A DNA stretch of 35,715 nt from Oceanospirillaceae bacterium (GCA_013373085.1 JABXIM010000097.1:1-35715); one strand, 5' to 3'. Shown: positions 16,256 through 25,515, numbered from the stretch's first letter. The notes: generated by a model not told the origin, from the letters alone. Made by a program: numbers and translations.

Positions 16256-17019
16256 GGGCGGGTAATCCTCCGTACCAGCGGGAAATACAGCCGATAGGGT
16301 AGCAGGCGCAGCAGCTTGAGCCAGAACACGAAGCGCCACGGGAAGGCAATTTCGAAACGCCTTTTTTCAAGTCCGTGCGCGATACGCCGCGCGGCATCGT
16401 CGGCCTCGAGCAGAAAGGGCATCGGGAAGGGATTGCGATCGGTCAGCGGCGTGCGCACGAAACCGGGATTTATGAGGCTCAATTCGAGCCCCGCCTCGGC
16501 AAATTCCGGCTGTAGCGCTTCGGCGAAATTGATCAGCGCCGCCTTGCTCGCACCATAGGCCGGTGCAGTCGGCAAGCCGCGATAGCCCGCCACCGACGCC
16601 ACAATCGCCAGGTGACCCGCACCGCGTTTGCGCCAGGCGGGCAGCAACGCGGCGACGCCGTTGACGACACCGAAAAAGTTGAGCTGCATCAGCTCGATGA
16701 ACGGCGCTGGCGAAAAATCCTTCAACGCCAGCGGACGATGCGAACCGGCATTGAGCACGGCCAGTTCGATTGGTCCCAGTTCCGCTTCTATCGCCTGGGC
16801 GACCTTGAGACAGCTGTTGGCATCGGTGACATCCAGCGGGTATGCCACCAGCCTGCCAGGCACTCCTCGGCGCAGGCTCTCGCCGACGAGCTCATCGAGC
16901 GCCTCGGTTCCGCGCGCGCTGATCGCGACCTGGCAGCCCCGGGTGGCGAGCTCCAGCGCCAGCGCCGCGCCGATACCGCGCGACGCACCGGTTATCCAGA
17001 CTGTTGACCAGGGCGACAT
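16252..17019 (-). CDS. Short-chain dehydrogenase/reductase (SDR)
   Basis: This 255-residue classical SDR has the cofactor motif TGASRGIG (about residues 10-17), NAG at 90-92 in VLNAGSH, and a catalytic Ser in VASVAGYRG. The Tyr-x3-Lys reads YGASK. It would oxidise or reduce a hydroxyl/keto group with NAD(P). The C-terminus carries a hydrophobic stretch (FVFWLKLLRLLPYRLYF), suggesting membrane association and a lipid-like substrate. It overlaps the upstream DUF6134-like gene by 28 nt and the NTF2-like gene by 4 nt. Its usual partners in other genomes are the genes at 8589-13852. Confidence 0.9.
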   Translation of the reverse strand: MSPWSTVWITGASRGIGAALALELATRGCQVAISARGTEALDELVGESLRRGVPGRLVAYPLDVTDANSCLKVAQAIEAELGPIELAVLNAGSHRPLALKDFSPAPFIELMQLNFFGVVNGVAALLPAWRKRGAGHLAIVASVAGYRGLPTAPAYGASKAALINFAEALQPEFAEAGLELSLINPGFVRTPLTDRNPFPMPFLLEADDAARRIAHGLEKRRFEIAFPWRFVFWLKLLRLLPYRLYFPLVRRITRP

Positions 17020-17708
17020 AGCGGGTTCCGGCTCCAGGGTGTTTCGGACGGATCCAGGGCTGCCACGCGTTCCGTGCTCAGCGGGTACAATCGTATCCGG
17101 GAGCCATCGCGAGCACTGAACTCGAGTCCGCGCCAGCTGCCACCCTGGTCATACCAGACCAGAGAGTCTCCCAGTTCCCCACCCAGGCGGTAACGTCGCA
17201 CGTCCAGCTCACGGTCCCCTATCGTTACCCGATCGCTGCCGAGGTACTCGCTGTCGATTCGGCTGACGCGTCCTGTAAGTGTATTCAGCAGGTGCGGCTC
17301 GCCCAGCGCATCGGGGTTCCAGTGATTGCTCGTCATCAGATCTCCGGGCACCTGCCACTGCCCGTCATTGGTCGCGACTTCGAGGATTCCCGCGCGTCGA
17401 TACGCCTCGATCCGCCGCTGCTTCCCACCGTCGTCGATAACGATTTCCAGTGCCTGGAGCCGGCCGCCCTGCCAACGCTCGGACGCGCGGTAGCTATATC
17501 GGTAGTCGAACCAAAGCGGCAGCGGCACCTGCAATTCCATTGCCACCTCGACATCGAGCAAGTCGCCCCGTCGGCTGAATTCCACGCAGTGCGAGCCGAT
17601 CGTTTCGCCTTCCCGCCGCACTTCGAACATCAGCTCGGACGGCCCCTGTGCAGCGCAAGCCCCGCCACCGACCAGCAATCCAGCGAGCAACATACAGCAT
17701 CTGTTCAT
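16992..17708 (-). CDS. Secreted DUF6134-like protein of unknown function
   Basis: This 238-residue protein begins with a signal peptide (MNRCCMLLAGLLVGGGACAAQG, cleavage near residue 20). The mature part is beta-rich, with ELMFEVRREGETIGSHCVEF, FDYRYSYRASERWQGGRL and a TSNHWNPD motif, and resembles DUF6134. A lipoprotein cannot be fully excluded because of the GAC in the signal region. The start at 17708 is fixed by GGAGG 7 nt upstream. It is the first gene of a minus-strand run with SDR, NTF2-like and PTS. The 261-bp gap to the divergent cyclophilin gene holds no TGATCC element, and I see no strong promoter for either gene. Confidence 0.75.
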   Translation of the reverse strand: MNRCCMLLAGLLVGGGACAAQGPSELMFEVRREGETIGSHCVEFSRRGDLLDVEVAMELQVPLPLWFDYRYSYRASERWQGGRLQALEIVIDDGGKQRRIEAYRRAGILEVATNDGQWQVPGDLMTSNHWNPDALGEPHLLNTLTGRVSRIDSEYLGSDRVTIGDRELDVRRYRLGGELGDSLVWYDQGGSWRGLEFSARDGSRIRLYPLSTERVAALDPSETPWSRNPLCRPGQQSG

Positions 17709-17969
17709 TGCACTACCTCCTGCCTGTGCATACGCAGGCGCAGCGTTGCCGGATCCCCACCAATAACAACCGGGACCTGTTCTAAGGTTTCCTATACTTT
17801 CGATTGTCATGCGTTCTGTAATAGATTTATCGTTCAATGACTTAGGTTCCTTAGTGACCATACCGCAATCGATAGTGCCGGGCGTTTCGAGCACGAATGC
17901 CGGCCGCGCCGGAACAGATGACCGAAGCACCGGTCCAACCGTCTCCAGACCAGCAAGGACACGAACATC

Positions 17970-18560
17970 ATGATGAAACGTCTTTTACGCCGCGCCGCCG
18001 CCGGCTGCGCCCTCAGCCTCTGCGCCGCCCTGCCAACCCAGGCCGGTACCTTGGTGGCCATGGAAACCAGCGCCGGCACGGTGGAGCTCGAGCTGTTCGA
18101 CGAGCAGTCGCCGAAGACCGTCGCCAACTTCCTGCGTTATGTCGATCAGGGCTTCTACAGTGGCACCGTCTTCCATCGCGTCATTCCCGGCTTCATGATC
18201 CAGGGCGGTGGCTTCACCGAAACACTGGAGCGCAAGGACACCCTGGCGCCGGTCGAAAACGAGTCCGGCAACGGCCTGAGCAACGGCCGCGGCACCATCG
18301 CCATGGCGCGTACCCGTGACCCCGACAGCGCCACCTCCCAGTTCTTCATCAACAGCGTCGACAATGCCCGCCTCGACGCCCAGGGTGACCAGCCCGGCTA
18401 CACGGTCTTCGGACGCGTCACCCAGGGCATGGACGTGGTGAATGCAATCTCGGCGGTACCGACCAGAATCGTCGGCCCGCACCGTAATGTGCCGGAAACA
18501 CCGGTGGTCATCACCGAAGTGCGCCGGTTGGCGGGAGACACGCCAGCAACAGCGCAATGA
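17970..18560 (+). CDS. ppiA: Periplasmic cyclophilin-type peptidyl-prolyl isomerase
   Basis: This 196-residue cyclophilin has a signal peptide (about residues 1-25, ending PTQAG). The catalytic domain has FHRVIPGFMIQGGGF (the catalytic Arg is in FHRV), TSQFFINSVDN and YTVFGRVTQGMDVV. It should catalyse proline cis-trans isomerisation of envelope proteins. Two adjacent ATG codons (17970 and 17973) are possible, with AAGGA about 10 nt upstream. It appears monocistronic, about 90 bp before phaC. Confidence 0.93.
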   Translation: MMKRLLRRAAAGCALSLCAALPTQAGTLVAMETSAGTVELELFDEQSPKTVANFLRYVDQGFYSGTVFHRVIPGFMIQGGGFTETLERKDTLAPVENESGNGLSNGRGTIAMARTRDPDSATSQFFINSVDNARLDAQGDQPGYTVFGRVTQGMDVVNAISAVPTRIVGPHRNVPETPVVITEVRRLAGDTPATAQ

Positions 18561-18652
18561 ATACAGGCCCGACTTGACCGGCATCAGCCTGCGCTGGAGC
18601 AACAAGGTTTAGACTCGGGGGCTACGACTCACGGAACACCGGAGATGGCTGT

Positions 18653-20497
18653 ATGGATACCGACCTCAAGCAAGCGCGTCCGCCCCAGGCGGTTGCAGCG
18701 ACCCGACACCATGACAACACCAGTTACGTGCCGGGGCCACTTGCGCCCTTGCTTGACGACGGCCCGCTGTCCTATCGATCCTACGGCACCCGGGCCTTCG
18801 ATCACGCATTCCGGGCCGGGCTGGCCCGTTTCAGCATGGGTCTGAGTCCTGCCGGACTGACTGCACTCTATGTCGACTGGCTGGCACACCTGGCGATTTC
18901 ACCGGGCAAGCAGGTGGCGTTGGCGGAAAAGGCCGGCCGCAAGGTCACCCGGCTGATGAACTATACGTATCAGCAACTGGTCAACCCGGGCTGTTCGAGC
19001 TGCATCGAGCCGCTGCCGCAGGACCGGCGCTTTGCCGGCGAGCACTGGCAGCAATGGCCCTGGAACCTGATCCACCAGGCCTTCCTGCTGCATCAGCAGT
19101 GGTGGCACAACGCCACCACCGAAATCGACGGGCTGTCGCCACAGCGCCAGCAGGTACTGGCGTTCGTGTTCCGGCAGTTGCTGGACCACTTCGCACCGTC
19201 GAACTTTCCCTGGAGCAACCCGGAAATCCTGCAGGCCACGATGACCGAAGGCGGGCTCAATCTCTGGCGCGGCCTCCACAACCTGAACGAGGACTGGCAG
19301 CGGGCGATGGCCGGCAAACGCCCGGTCGGCGCCGACGACTATCGCGTGGGTGAGAACATCGCCGTCACACCCGGGAAGGTGGTGTTTCGAAACCACCTGA
19401 TCGAGCTGATCCAGTACGCGCCGACGACTGCGGCCGTGCATCCCGAACCGGTGCTGATCGTGCCAGCCTGGATCATGAAGTATTACATTCTCGATCTCTC
19501 GCCCCACAACTCGCTGGTCAAATACCTGGTCGATCAGGGCCACACGGTGTTCATGATCTCGTGGCGCAACCCGGGCTCCGAGGATCGCGAGCTGGGCATG
19601 GATGAATACCGGCGTTACGGCGTGATGGACGCACTCGATGCGATATCGGCGATCAACCCCGACACGGGTATCCACGCCATGGGCTACTGCCTCGGCGGCA
19701 CCCTGTTGAATATTGCGGCCGCGACCATGGCGCGCGACGGCGACGACCGCCTGGCCACCATGACCACCCTCGCCACCCAGGTCGATTTCAGCGAAGCCGG
19801 CGAGCTGATGCTGTTCATCGGCGAGAGCGAAGTCGCCTATCTCGAAAGCATGATGTGGGAACAGGGTTACCTCGATGGCTACCAGATGGCGGGCGCCTTC
19901 CAGTTGCTGCGCTCCAACGACCTGATCTGGTCGCGGATGGTGCGAGACTACTTTTTGGGCGAGCGCCAGCCGATGAACGATCTGATGGCCTGGAACGCCG
20001 ACCTGACCCGCATGCCCTATCGCATGCACTCGGAATACCTGCGCGGCCTGTTCCTCAACAATAACCTGTCGGGCGGACGCTTTATCGTCGACGATCGCCC
20101 GATCAATCTGGCCGATCTGCGCACGCCCATGTTCGTGGTCGGCACCAGCAGCGACCACGTGGCTCCCTGGAAGTCGGTCTACAAGATCACCACCCATCCG
20201 GCGATCGATGTCACCTTCCTGCTCACCAATGGCGGTCACAACGCCGGTATCGTCAGTCCCCCGGGGCACGACCACCGCCGTTATCAGGTATCGACCCACA
20301 AGGCCGGCTGCAACTACATCGACCCCGATACCTGGCAGGCCTCGACCCCGGTCCACGAGGGCTCCTGGTGGCCGGAATACCTGACGTGGCTCAAGGCCCA
20401 CTCCGGCGAGATGACGAATCCGCCGGGCATTGGCGCCCCCGAGCGCGGATTGCCGCCGCTGCTGGATGCACCGGGCAGCTACGTCCTGCAACCCTAA
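18653..20497 (+). CDS. phaC: Polyhydroxyalkanoate synthase (class I-like)
   Basis: This 614-residue PHA synthase has a lipase-like box GYCLGG with nucleophile C346, and the rest of the predicted triad at D501 (SSDHVAPW) and H529 (NGGHNAG). The block PVLIVPAWIMKYYILDLSPHNSLVKYLVDQGH is characteristic. It would polymerise hydroxyacyl-CoA into storage polyester on granules. GGAG lies 8 nt before the ATG. The usual partners phaA, phaB, phaE and phaR are absent nearby. It ends only 50 bp before the V-ATPase B gene on the same strand, so read-through into that operon is possible. Confidence 0.92.
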   Translation: MDTDLKQARPPQAVAATRHHDNTSYVPGPLAPLLDDGPLSYRSYGTRAFDHAFRAGLARFSMGLSPAGLTALYVDWLAHLAISPGKQVALAEKAGRKVTRLMNYTYQQLVNPGCSSCIEPLPQDRRFAGEHWQQWPWNLIHQAFLLHQQWWHNATTEIDGLSPQRQQVLAFVFRQLLDHFAPSNFPWSNPEILQATMTEGGLNLWRGLHNLNEDWQRAMAGKRPVGADDYRVGENIAVTPGKVVFRNHLIELIQYAPTTAAVHPEPVLIVPAWIMKYYILDLSPHNSLVKYLVDQGHTVFMISWRNPGSEDRELGMDEYRRYGVMDALDAISAINPDTGIHAMGYCLGGTLLNIAAATMARDGDDRLATMTTLATQVDFSEAGELMLFIGESEVAYLESMMWEQGYLDGYQMAGAFQLLRSNDLIWSRMVRDYFLGERQPMNDLMAWNADLTRMPYRMHSEYLRGLFLNNNLSGGRFIVDDRPINLADLRTPMFVVGTSSDHVAPWKSVYKITTHPAIDVTFLLTNGGHNAGIVSPPGHDHRRYQVSTHKAGCNYIDPDTWQASTPVHEGSWWPEYLTWLKAHSGEMTNPPGIGAPERGLPPLLDAPGSYVLQP

Positions 20498-20547
20498 CCG
20501 GTGAGGGAACCGTAACGCGTCACTTGTCTCCGGCCAAAGGACACCGC

Positions 20548-21921
20548 ATGGATACAACACTGCTGCGCTACACCGAGGTCGTCGAAATCGTCGGCGATAT
20601 TCTGAGGGTCAGGTCATCCGGTGACGACGGCGGCATCCGCTTCGGCGACCTGGCGCGGGTCGAAGGCCAGGATGGGCCAGCATCGCTGGCCCAGGTGATC
20701 GGCATTGACAGGGATATCGTGACGCTGCAGCTGTTCGCCGGTACCCGCGGCGTTTCGACCGGCGCCAGCGTCCGTTTCCTCGGACACCCGCTTCAGGTAC
20801 CCTACTCGGCCAATATTCTCGGCCGGCAGTTTCGCGGCGACGGCTCGTCACGAGACGCGGGACCGGCGCTGGACCAGGAGCCCCGGATACCGATTCGCGT
20901 CGCCACCGTCAATCCGGTACGGCGCGTGCTGGCGTCGCGCATGATTCGCACCGACGTGCCGATGATCGACGTGTTCAACTGTCTGGTCGAAAGCCAGAAG
21001 ATTCCGATCTTCTCGGTCGCCGGCGAACCCTTCAATCCGCTACTGGCACGCATCGGCATACAGGCCGACGCCGATATTGTGGTGTTCGGCGGCATGGGCC
21101 TGATCTTCGACGATTTCCACGCTTTTCGCAGCGCCTTCGAGGAGGCCGGGGTGCTGTCGCGCACCGTGATGTTCGTCAACCTGGCCTCGGACTCGGTGGT
21201 CGAACGCATCCTGGTGCCCGACCTGGCGCTGGCGGTTGCCGAGCGCTTTGCGGTCGAAGAAGGCAAAAGGGTCCTGGTGCTGCTGACCGACATGACCGCC
21301 TTCGCCGACGCCCTCAAGGAGGTCGGCATCGCCATGGACCAGGTGCCGTCCAATCGCGGCTACCCGGGCGACCTCTATTCACAGCTGGCGCGCCGGTACG
21401 AAAAGGCCTGCGACTTCCAGGGCGCAGGCTCGGTCACCATCCTTTCGGTCACTACCATGCCGGGGGACGACATCACCCATCCGGTACCGGACAATACCGG
21501 TTATATCACCGAAGGCCAGCTCTATCTTCACGATGGCCTGATCGACCCCTTCGGCTCGCTGTCGCGGCTGAAACAGCATGTGATCGGCAAGGTCACGCGC
21601 GAGGACCACGGCCAGATCATGAACACCCTGATCCGGCTTTACGCTGCGGCCCGGGATGCCGAGCAGAAACAGGCGATGGCGTTCGAACTCTCGGCCTATG
21701 ACCAGCGCCTGCTGCGTTTCGGCCGGTTGTTCCGTGAGCGATTCATGGATGTGCGGGTCTCATTGCCGCTCGAGGAAGCCCTGGACCTGTGCTGGCAAAC
21801 GCTGGCTGAATGCTTCGAGCCCCGGGATCTGTTGATGAAGCAGTCGCTGATCGACAAGTACTTCCCGGCGCCGAAGCAAGCGGCTCGCCCGGAGACGCCG
21901 GCGCGGGAGGCTGAAACCTAG
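20548..21921 (+). CDS. atpB: V-type ATPase subunit B
   Basis: This 457-residue non-catalytic nucleotide-binding subunit of the V/A-type ATPase head contains MIRTDVPMIDVFNCLVESQK and PIFSVAGEPFNPLLARI. The C-terminal PDNTGYITEGQLYLHDGLIDP and SRLKQHVIGKVTREDHGQ match the bacterial (spirochaete/Bacteroidetes-type) B subunit. No Walker A lysine motif is present, as expected for B. The ATG at 20548 has AAGGA upstream; the frame is open further upstream, but only across phaC. It is the first gene of the ATPase run and ends directly against subunit D. Confidence 0.94.
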   Translation: MDTTLLRYTEVVEIVGDILRVRSSGDDGGIRFGDLARVEGQDGPASLAQVIGIDRDIVTLQLFAGTRGVSTGASVRFLGHPLQVPYSANILGRQFRGDGSSRDAGPALDQEPRIPIRVATVNPVRRVLASRMIRTDVPMIDVFNCLVESQKIPIFSVAGEPFNPLLARIGIQADADIVVFGGMGLIFDDFHAFRSAFEEAGVLSRTVMFVNLASDSVVERILVPDLALAVAERFAVEEGKRVLVLLTDMTAFADALKEVGIAMDQVPSNRGYPGDLYSQLARRYEKACDFQGAGSVTILSVTTMPGDDITHPVPDNTGYITEGQLYLHDGLIDPFGSLSRLKQHVIGKVTREDHGQIMNTLIRLYAAARDAEQKQAMAFELSAYDQRLLRFGRLFRERFMDVRVSLPLEEALDLCWQTLAECFEPRDLLMKQSLIDKYFPAPKQAARPETPAREAET

Positions 21922-22533
21922 ATGGCGCGCCTGGCCCTGAACAAGAGTGCTCTGAGTCGCGAACGGGAACGACTGCGCACCTTCGAGCGCTTTCTGCCAG
22001 CGCTGGACCTGAAGCGGCGCCAGCTGATCGCCGAGCGCGAAAAGGCCCGCGCACAGCTTGCCGGCACTCGCGAGACCCTGCGGCAACTGCAGCGTGAAAC
22101 CGCCGCGACCCTGCCGATGCTGGGCAACGAACTGCTGGATCTCGAGGGACTGGCCCGCGTCGAAGCCGTCGAAATGGGCCAGGAAAATTGCCTCGGGACC
22201 CTGTTGCCAACGCTCGAATCGGTGCACATCAGGACGCGCGCCTACAGCCTGCTGGCCAAGCCCCACTGGGTCGACCACCTCGCCGAACGCCTGGCACAGC
22301 GGCTCGAACTGCAGCTGCGGCTGCAGGTCGAGCGACGCCGACACGCGTTGCTGCAGCGGGCGGTTCAGGTGATCACCCAGCGCGTCAATCTGTTCGACAA
22401 GGTTCTGATCCCCCGTACCCGCGGCAATATTCGACGCCTCCAGGTGCACCTCGCCGACAGCGAACGCGCCGCCGTTATCCGCGCCAAGCTGGCCAAGCAG
22501 CGGCTGCGCCAGACCCTGGAGGAGGCACCATGA
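21922..22533 (+). CDS. atpD: V-type ATPase subunit D (central stalk)
   Basis: This 203-residue, arginine-rich, almost wholly helical protein is predicted to form the coiled-coil rotor shaft of the V/A-type ATPase. The N-terminal LNKSALSRERERLRTFERFLPALDLKRRQL and the C-terminal RVNLFDKVLIPRTRGNIRRL match subunit D. Its ATG follows the B stop with no gap, and its stop overlaps subunit I as ATGA. Confidence 0.92.
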   Translation: MARLALNKSALSRERERLRTFERFLPALDLKRRQLIAEREKARAQLAGTRETLRQLQRETAATLPMLGNELLDLEGLARVEAVEMGQENCLGTLLPTLESVHIRTRAYSLLAKPHWVDHLAERLAQRLELQLRLQVERRRHALLQRAVQVITQRVNLFDKVLIPRTRGNIRRLQVHLADSERAAVIRAKLAKQRLRQTLEEAP

Positions 22534-24368
22534 GCGTGGTCGAACTGAAAAAGGTTACCCTCTGTGGACCGATGAGCGAAAAGTCGACCCTGCTGACAGA
22601 ACTGCAGGCGCTCGGTTGCCTGCATCTGCGTTCGCTGCGACCACCACCACGCGAACCGGAAACCGAAGCACCGGAAACAGCCGACGAGGTGCGCCAGGCA
22701 CTCGCCTGGCTGATGGCCACCCCGGTCAAGCGACACCAGATTACCGCGGCCATGCTGGAAGGCAGTGACAGCGAGACGTTCGATCTCCCGTCGGTGGTCT
22801 CGCGTACCCTGGCGCTGCGCCAGCGCGCCCGGGACCTGAGTGACCAGCGTGACGCACTGCGCCAGCACATACGGCAACTGGAGCCCTGGGGCGACTTCCA
22901 GTTACCGGACGAGGCAGAGCTGGCCGGTTACCGGCTCTGGTTTTACCTGCTGCCGCTGCACCAGCTCCGGCAGCTGCCCCGGGATGAACTGGTCTGGCAG
23001 ATGGTGCACCAGGACCAGCGCCAGGCCTATCTGGTCGTGGTGGCCCGGGATGAACCGCCGGCTGACGCCCTGCCGGTCCCCCGCGTGCATACCGGACCGC
23101 TGTCACTGACGGAATTGCGCCGCCACCTGCATCACACCGAAATCGACTTCGATGAGGTGGTCGCCGAACGCCAGGCGCTGACGCGCTGGATACTGCTGCT
23201 GACCCAGAACCTCGCGTACAGCGAAGATCAGGCGTCGCTGCGCCATGCCGGCGGCCTCACGCTGGATGCCGGAGAGGTCTTTGCCGTACAGGGCTGGCTG
23301 CCGGTTGCGCAGGTAGAAACCCTCGAACGCTTTGCCGAGGATCATCACCTCGCCTGGCTGATCGAAGCGGCCCTGCCGCAGGAGTCACCGCCGACCCTGT
23401 TGCAGAATCCGGACCTGCTGGCCGGTGGCGAGGAGCTGGTTCGCTTCTACCAGACACCGGCCTACGGCAGCTGGGACCCCTCGGTGATTCTGTTCGGCTC
23501 CTTTGTACTGTTTTTCGCCATGATTCTGTCGGATGCCGGCTATGGCCTGGTGCTGGGTGTACTGTTGCTACTGGGCTGGAAACGGCTCGGGCGCAACACG
23601 CTGCGCCGGCGGCTACGGATCCTCGGCACGGTACTGGTTGGCGCCACACTGATCTGGGGACTCCTGGCGGGAAGCTACTTCGGAGCCGCCCCGCCGACGG
23701 ATTCCTGGCTCGCCGGTCTGCAGCTGATCGATCTGAAAAATTTCGACAGCATGATGCGGCTGTCGATCCTGATCGGCGCCGGCCATATCATCCTGGCCAA
23801 CGCTGCCCTGGCCTGGCACAACCGCGGTCAGCCGCAGGCCCTGGCCCGACTGGGCTGGATCCTCGCCGTGACGGGCGGCCTGGCCCTCGGCTTCGGCCGC
23901 CTCGGCAATGGCCCGGCCTGGTGGGCAGACGCGGGCCCCTGGCTGCTGGGCGCCGGATTGCTGGCGGTGGTGGCGGGCAACGGCAGCGGTGGCCGAAGCA
24001 GGCTGCATTGGCTCAAGGGTCTGACAGCCCTGAGCGGTATCAGCCGGCTGTTCGGCGACGTTCTCAGCTACCTGCGTCTGTTCGCGCTGGGTCTGGCCAG
24101 CGCGTCGCTGGCGCTGACCCTCAACCAGCTGGCCGACCAGGTCAGCCAGTCGGTGCCGGGCATCGGATTTTTGCTGAGCCTGATGATCCTGTTGCTCGGG
24201 CACAGCCTCAACCTGGCCCTGGCGGTGATGAGTGGCGTCGTCCACGGCCTCAGGCTGAATTTCATCGAATTCTACAACTGGGGACAGACCGGCGAAGGTT
24301 ATCCCTTCAAGGCCTTTCGCAGGTCGATCGTCGACGCCGACAGGGAAAAAGGAGATACAGGCAAGTGA
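22530..24368 (+). CDS. atpI: V-type ATPase subunit I (membrane stator, a-subunit equivalent)
   Basis: This 612-residue protein has a cytoplasmic N-terminal half (about 1-310) containing helical and alpha/beta segments. The membrane half has about 7-8 hydrophobic helices. DAGYGL lies at the membrane entry. FGDVLSYLRLFALGLASASLAL near the C-terminus supplies the conserved Arg that works with the rotor Glu, followed by HGLRLNFIEFYNW. It forms the ion half-channels. The ATG at 22530 has a GGAGGAGG stretch upstream. It overlaps D and K by 4 nt on each side. Confidence 0.93.
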   Translation: MSVVELKKVTLCGPMSEKSTLLTELQALGCLHLRSLRPPPREPETEAPETADEVRQALAWLMATPVKRHQITAAMLEGSDSETFDLPSVVSRTLALRQRARDLSDQRDALRQHIRQLEPWGDFQLPDEAELAGYRLWFYLLPLHQLRQLPRDELVWQMVHQDQRQAYLVVVARDEPPADALPVPRVHTGPLSLTELRRHLHHTEIDFDEVVAERQALTRWILLLTQNLAYSEDQASLRHAGGLTLDAGEVFAVQGWLPVAQVETLERFAEDHHLAWLIEAALPQESPPTLLQNPDLLAGGEELVRFYQTPAYGSWDPSVILFGSFVLFFAMILSDAGYGLVLGVLLLLGWKRLGRNTLRRRLRILGTVLVGATLIWGLLAGSYFGAAPPTDSWLAGLQLIDLKNFDSMMRLSILIGAGHIILANAALAWHNRGQPQALARLGWILAVTGGLALGFGRLGNGPAWWADAGPWLLGAGLLAVVAGNGSGGRSRLHWLKGLTALSGISRLFGDVLSYLRLFALGLASASLALTLNQLADQVSQSVPGIGFLLSLMILLLGHSLNLALAVMSGVVHGLRLNFIEFYNWGQTGEGYPFKAFRRSIVDADREKGDTGK

Positions 24369-24826
24369 ATGACTTCATCGTAGTGCTCGGCTGGCTTGGA
24401 CTGTTCGCGCCGCTGGCGCTGGGGGCGGCGGGCTCGATCATTGGCTGCGCCATCGCCGGCCAGGCAGCGATCGGCGCGATGCTCGATACCGAAAGCGGCT
24501 ACGGCCGTTATGTCGGGGTTTCGGCGATGCCCTCGTCCCAGGTGATCTACGGCATCGTCGTGATGTTCACGCTGAACCGCAGCGTCACGGTCGAATCGGC
24601 CGCCGGTCTGTTCGGCATCGGCACCCTGACGGGCGTGGCACTTCTGATCAGCGCGATCCGCCAGGGCCACTGCTGCGCCTCGGCCATCCATGCCGCCAAG
24701 GCGAAGCCGGAAATATTCGGCCTGTCGCTGGCGCCAGCCGCGATTGTCGAGGGCTTTGCGGTATTCGCCTTTGTCTTTGCGCTGGTGATCAGCGCCGGAA
24801 TACCGGGAGGGGGATTGCAGCCATGA
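24365..24826 (+). CDS. atpK: V-type ATPase subunit K (rotor ring proteolipid), Na+-type ligand set
   Basis: This 153-residue proteolipid has four hydrophobic helices (two hairpins). Aligned from memory with Enterococcus hirae NtpK, the Na+ ligands L61, T64, Q65, Q110 and E139 correspond to M55, S58, Q59, Q100 and E129. The side-chain ligands are thus kept (Thr to Ser), while the L61 position, a backbone ligand, is Met. E129 (AIVEGFAVFAF) is the ion-carrying carboxylate. This suggests Na+ coupling, though H+ use cannot be excluded. The start is GTG, overlapping the subunit I stop as GTGA, with AAGGAG 10 nt upstream. Confidence 0.93.
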   Translation: MNDFIVVLGWLGLFAPLALGAAGSIIGCAIAGQAAIGAMLDTESGYGRYVGVSAMPSSQVIYGIVVMFTLNRSVTVESAAGLFGIGTLTGVALLISAIRQGHCCASAIHAAKAKPEIFGLSLAPAAIVEGFAVFAFVFALVISAGIPGGGLQP

Positions 24827-25515
24827 GCAACGACCAGAAGCATCCGGCCCCGCCGGTTTCCCATGGCGTCGAACGCCTGATCGAGCGACTGCGGGATGAA
24901 GGGGTTGCCGAAGGGCGGGCCGGCGCCCGCAAGATCATCGAAGAAGCCGAAGCCCGGGCCCACTGGCTGCTGCAGCAGGCCGAAGAAGAAGCCGAGCTGA
25001 TCCGGCGCAGCGCCGTGGAAGCGGCCGAACGGGAACGCCGCTCCTGTGATCAGGCACTGCGGGTCGCGTCCCGCGATGCCGTGCTCAGCCTCAAGGCCCG
25101 TTTGAGCCAGGTATTCAACCGAGAACTCGACCGCCGGATCGAGTCGCAGATGCAGAGCGAGACGCTGCTGCGCGAGCTGATCCTGGCCATCGCCGGGCGT
25201 ACCCGGGACTATTGCGAATCCGCCGAGCGGCTGGAGGTCCTGCTGCCGCGTCACGTCTTCGGGCTCGAGGACGTGCGCCGCGACCCGGAAAGTGTCGCCC
25301 GCGGCGAACTGACCGCGCTGGTACGGGAGCTGATTGGCGAGAGCCTGCGTGACGGCGTCTCGTTCGTTCAGAGCGACGACGACACCCCGGGGCTGCGCAT
25401 CCACCTCAACGAACGCGGGGTGACCATCGACCTGACCGACAAAAGCGTCGCCGAGCTGTTGAAAGCCCACCTGCAGCCCCGGTTCAGTGCGTTGATGGAC
25501 GGGATCGTGAAATAG
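24823..25515 (+). CDS. atpE: V-type ATPase subunit E (peripheral stalk)
   Basis: This 230-residue protein has a long charged N-terminal helix (about 20-110, rich in Glu/Ala/Arg, as in ARKIIEEAEARAHWLLQQAE) and a globular C-terminal domain. This fits the peripheral-stalk subunit E. It overlaps K by 4 nt (ATGA) and its stop abuts the next gene with no gap. In most bacterial V-ATPase operons E is the first gene; here it is fifth. Confidence 0.88.
   Translation: MSNDQKHPAPPVSHGVERLIERLRDEGVAEGRAGARKIIEEAEARAHWLLQQAEEEAELIRRSAVEAAERERRSCDQALRVASRDAVLSLKARLSQVFNRELDRRIESQMQSETLLRELILAIAGRTRDYCESAERLEVLLPRHVFGLEDVRRDPESVARGELTALVRELIGESLRDGVSFVQSDDDTPGLRIHLNERGVTIDLTDKSVAELLKAHLQPRFSALMDGIVK

Noticed and set aside
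18899-20560. Long open frame of 553 codons antisense to phaC
   Set aside because: It mirrors a gene with intact catalytic motifs; the translation is low-complexity His/Val/Gln/Arg-rich and fits a codon-bias shadow.
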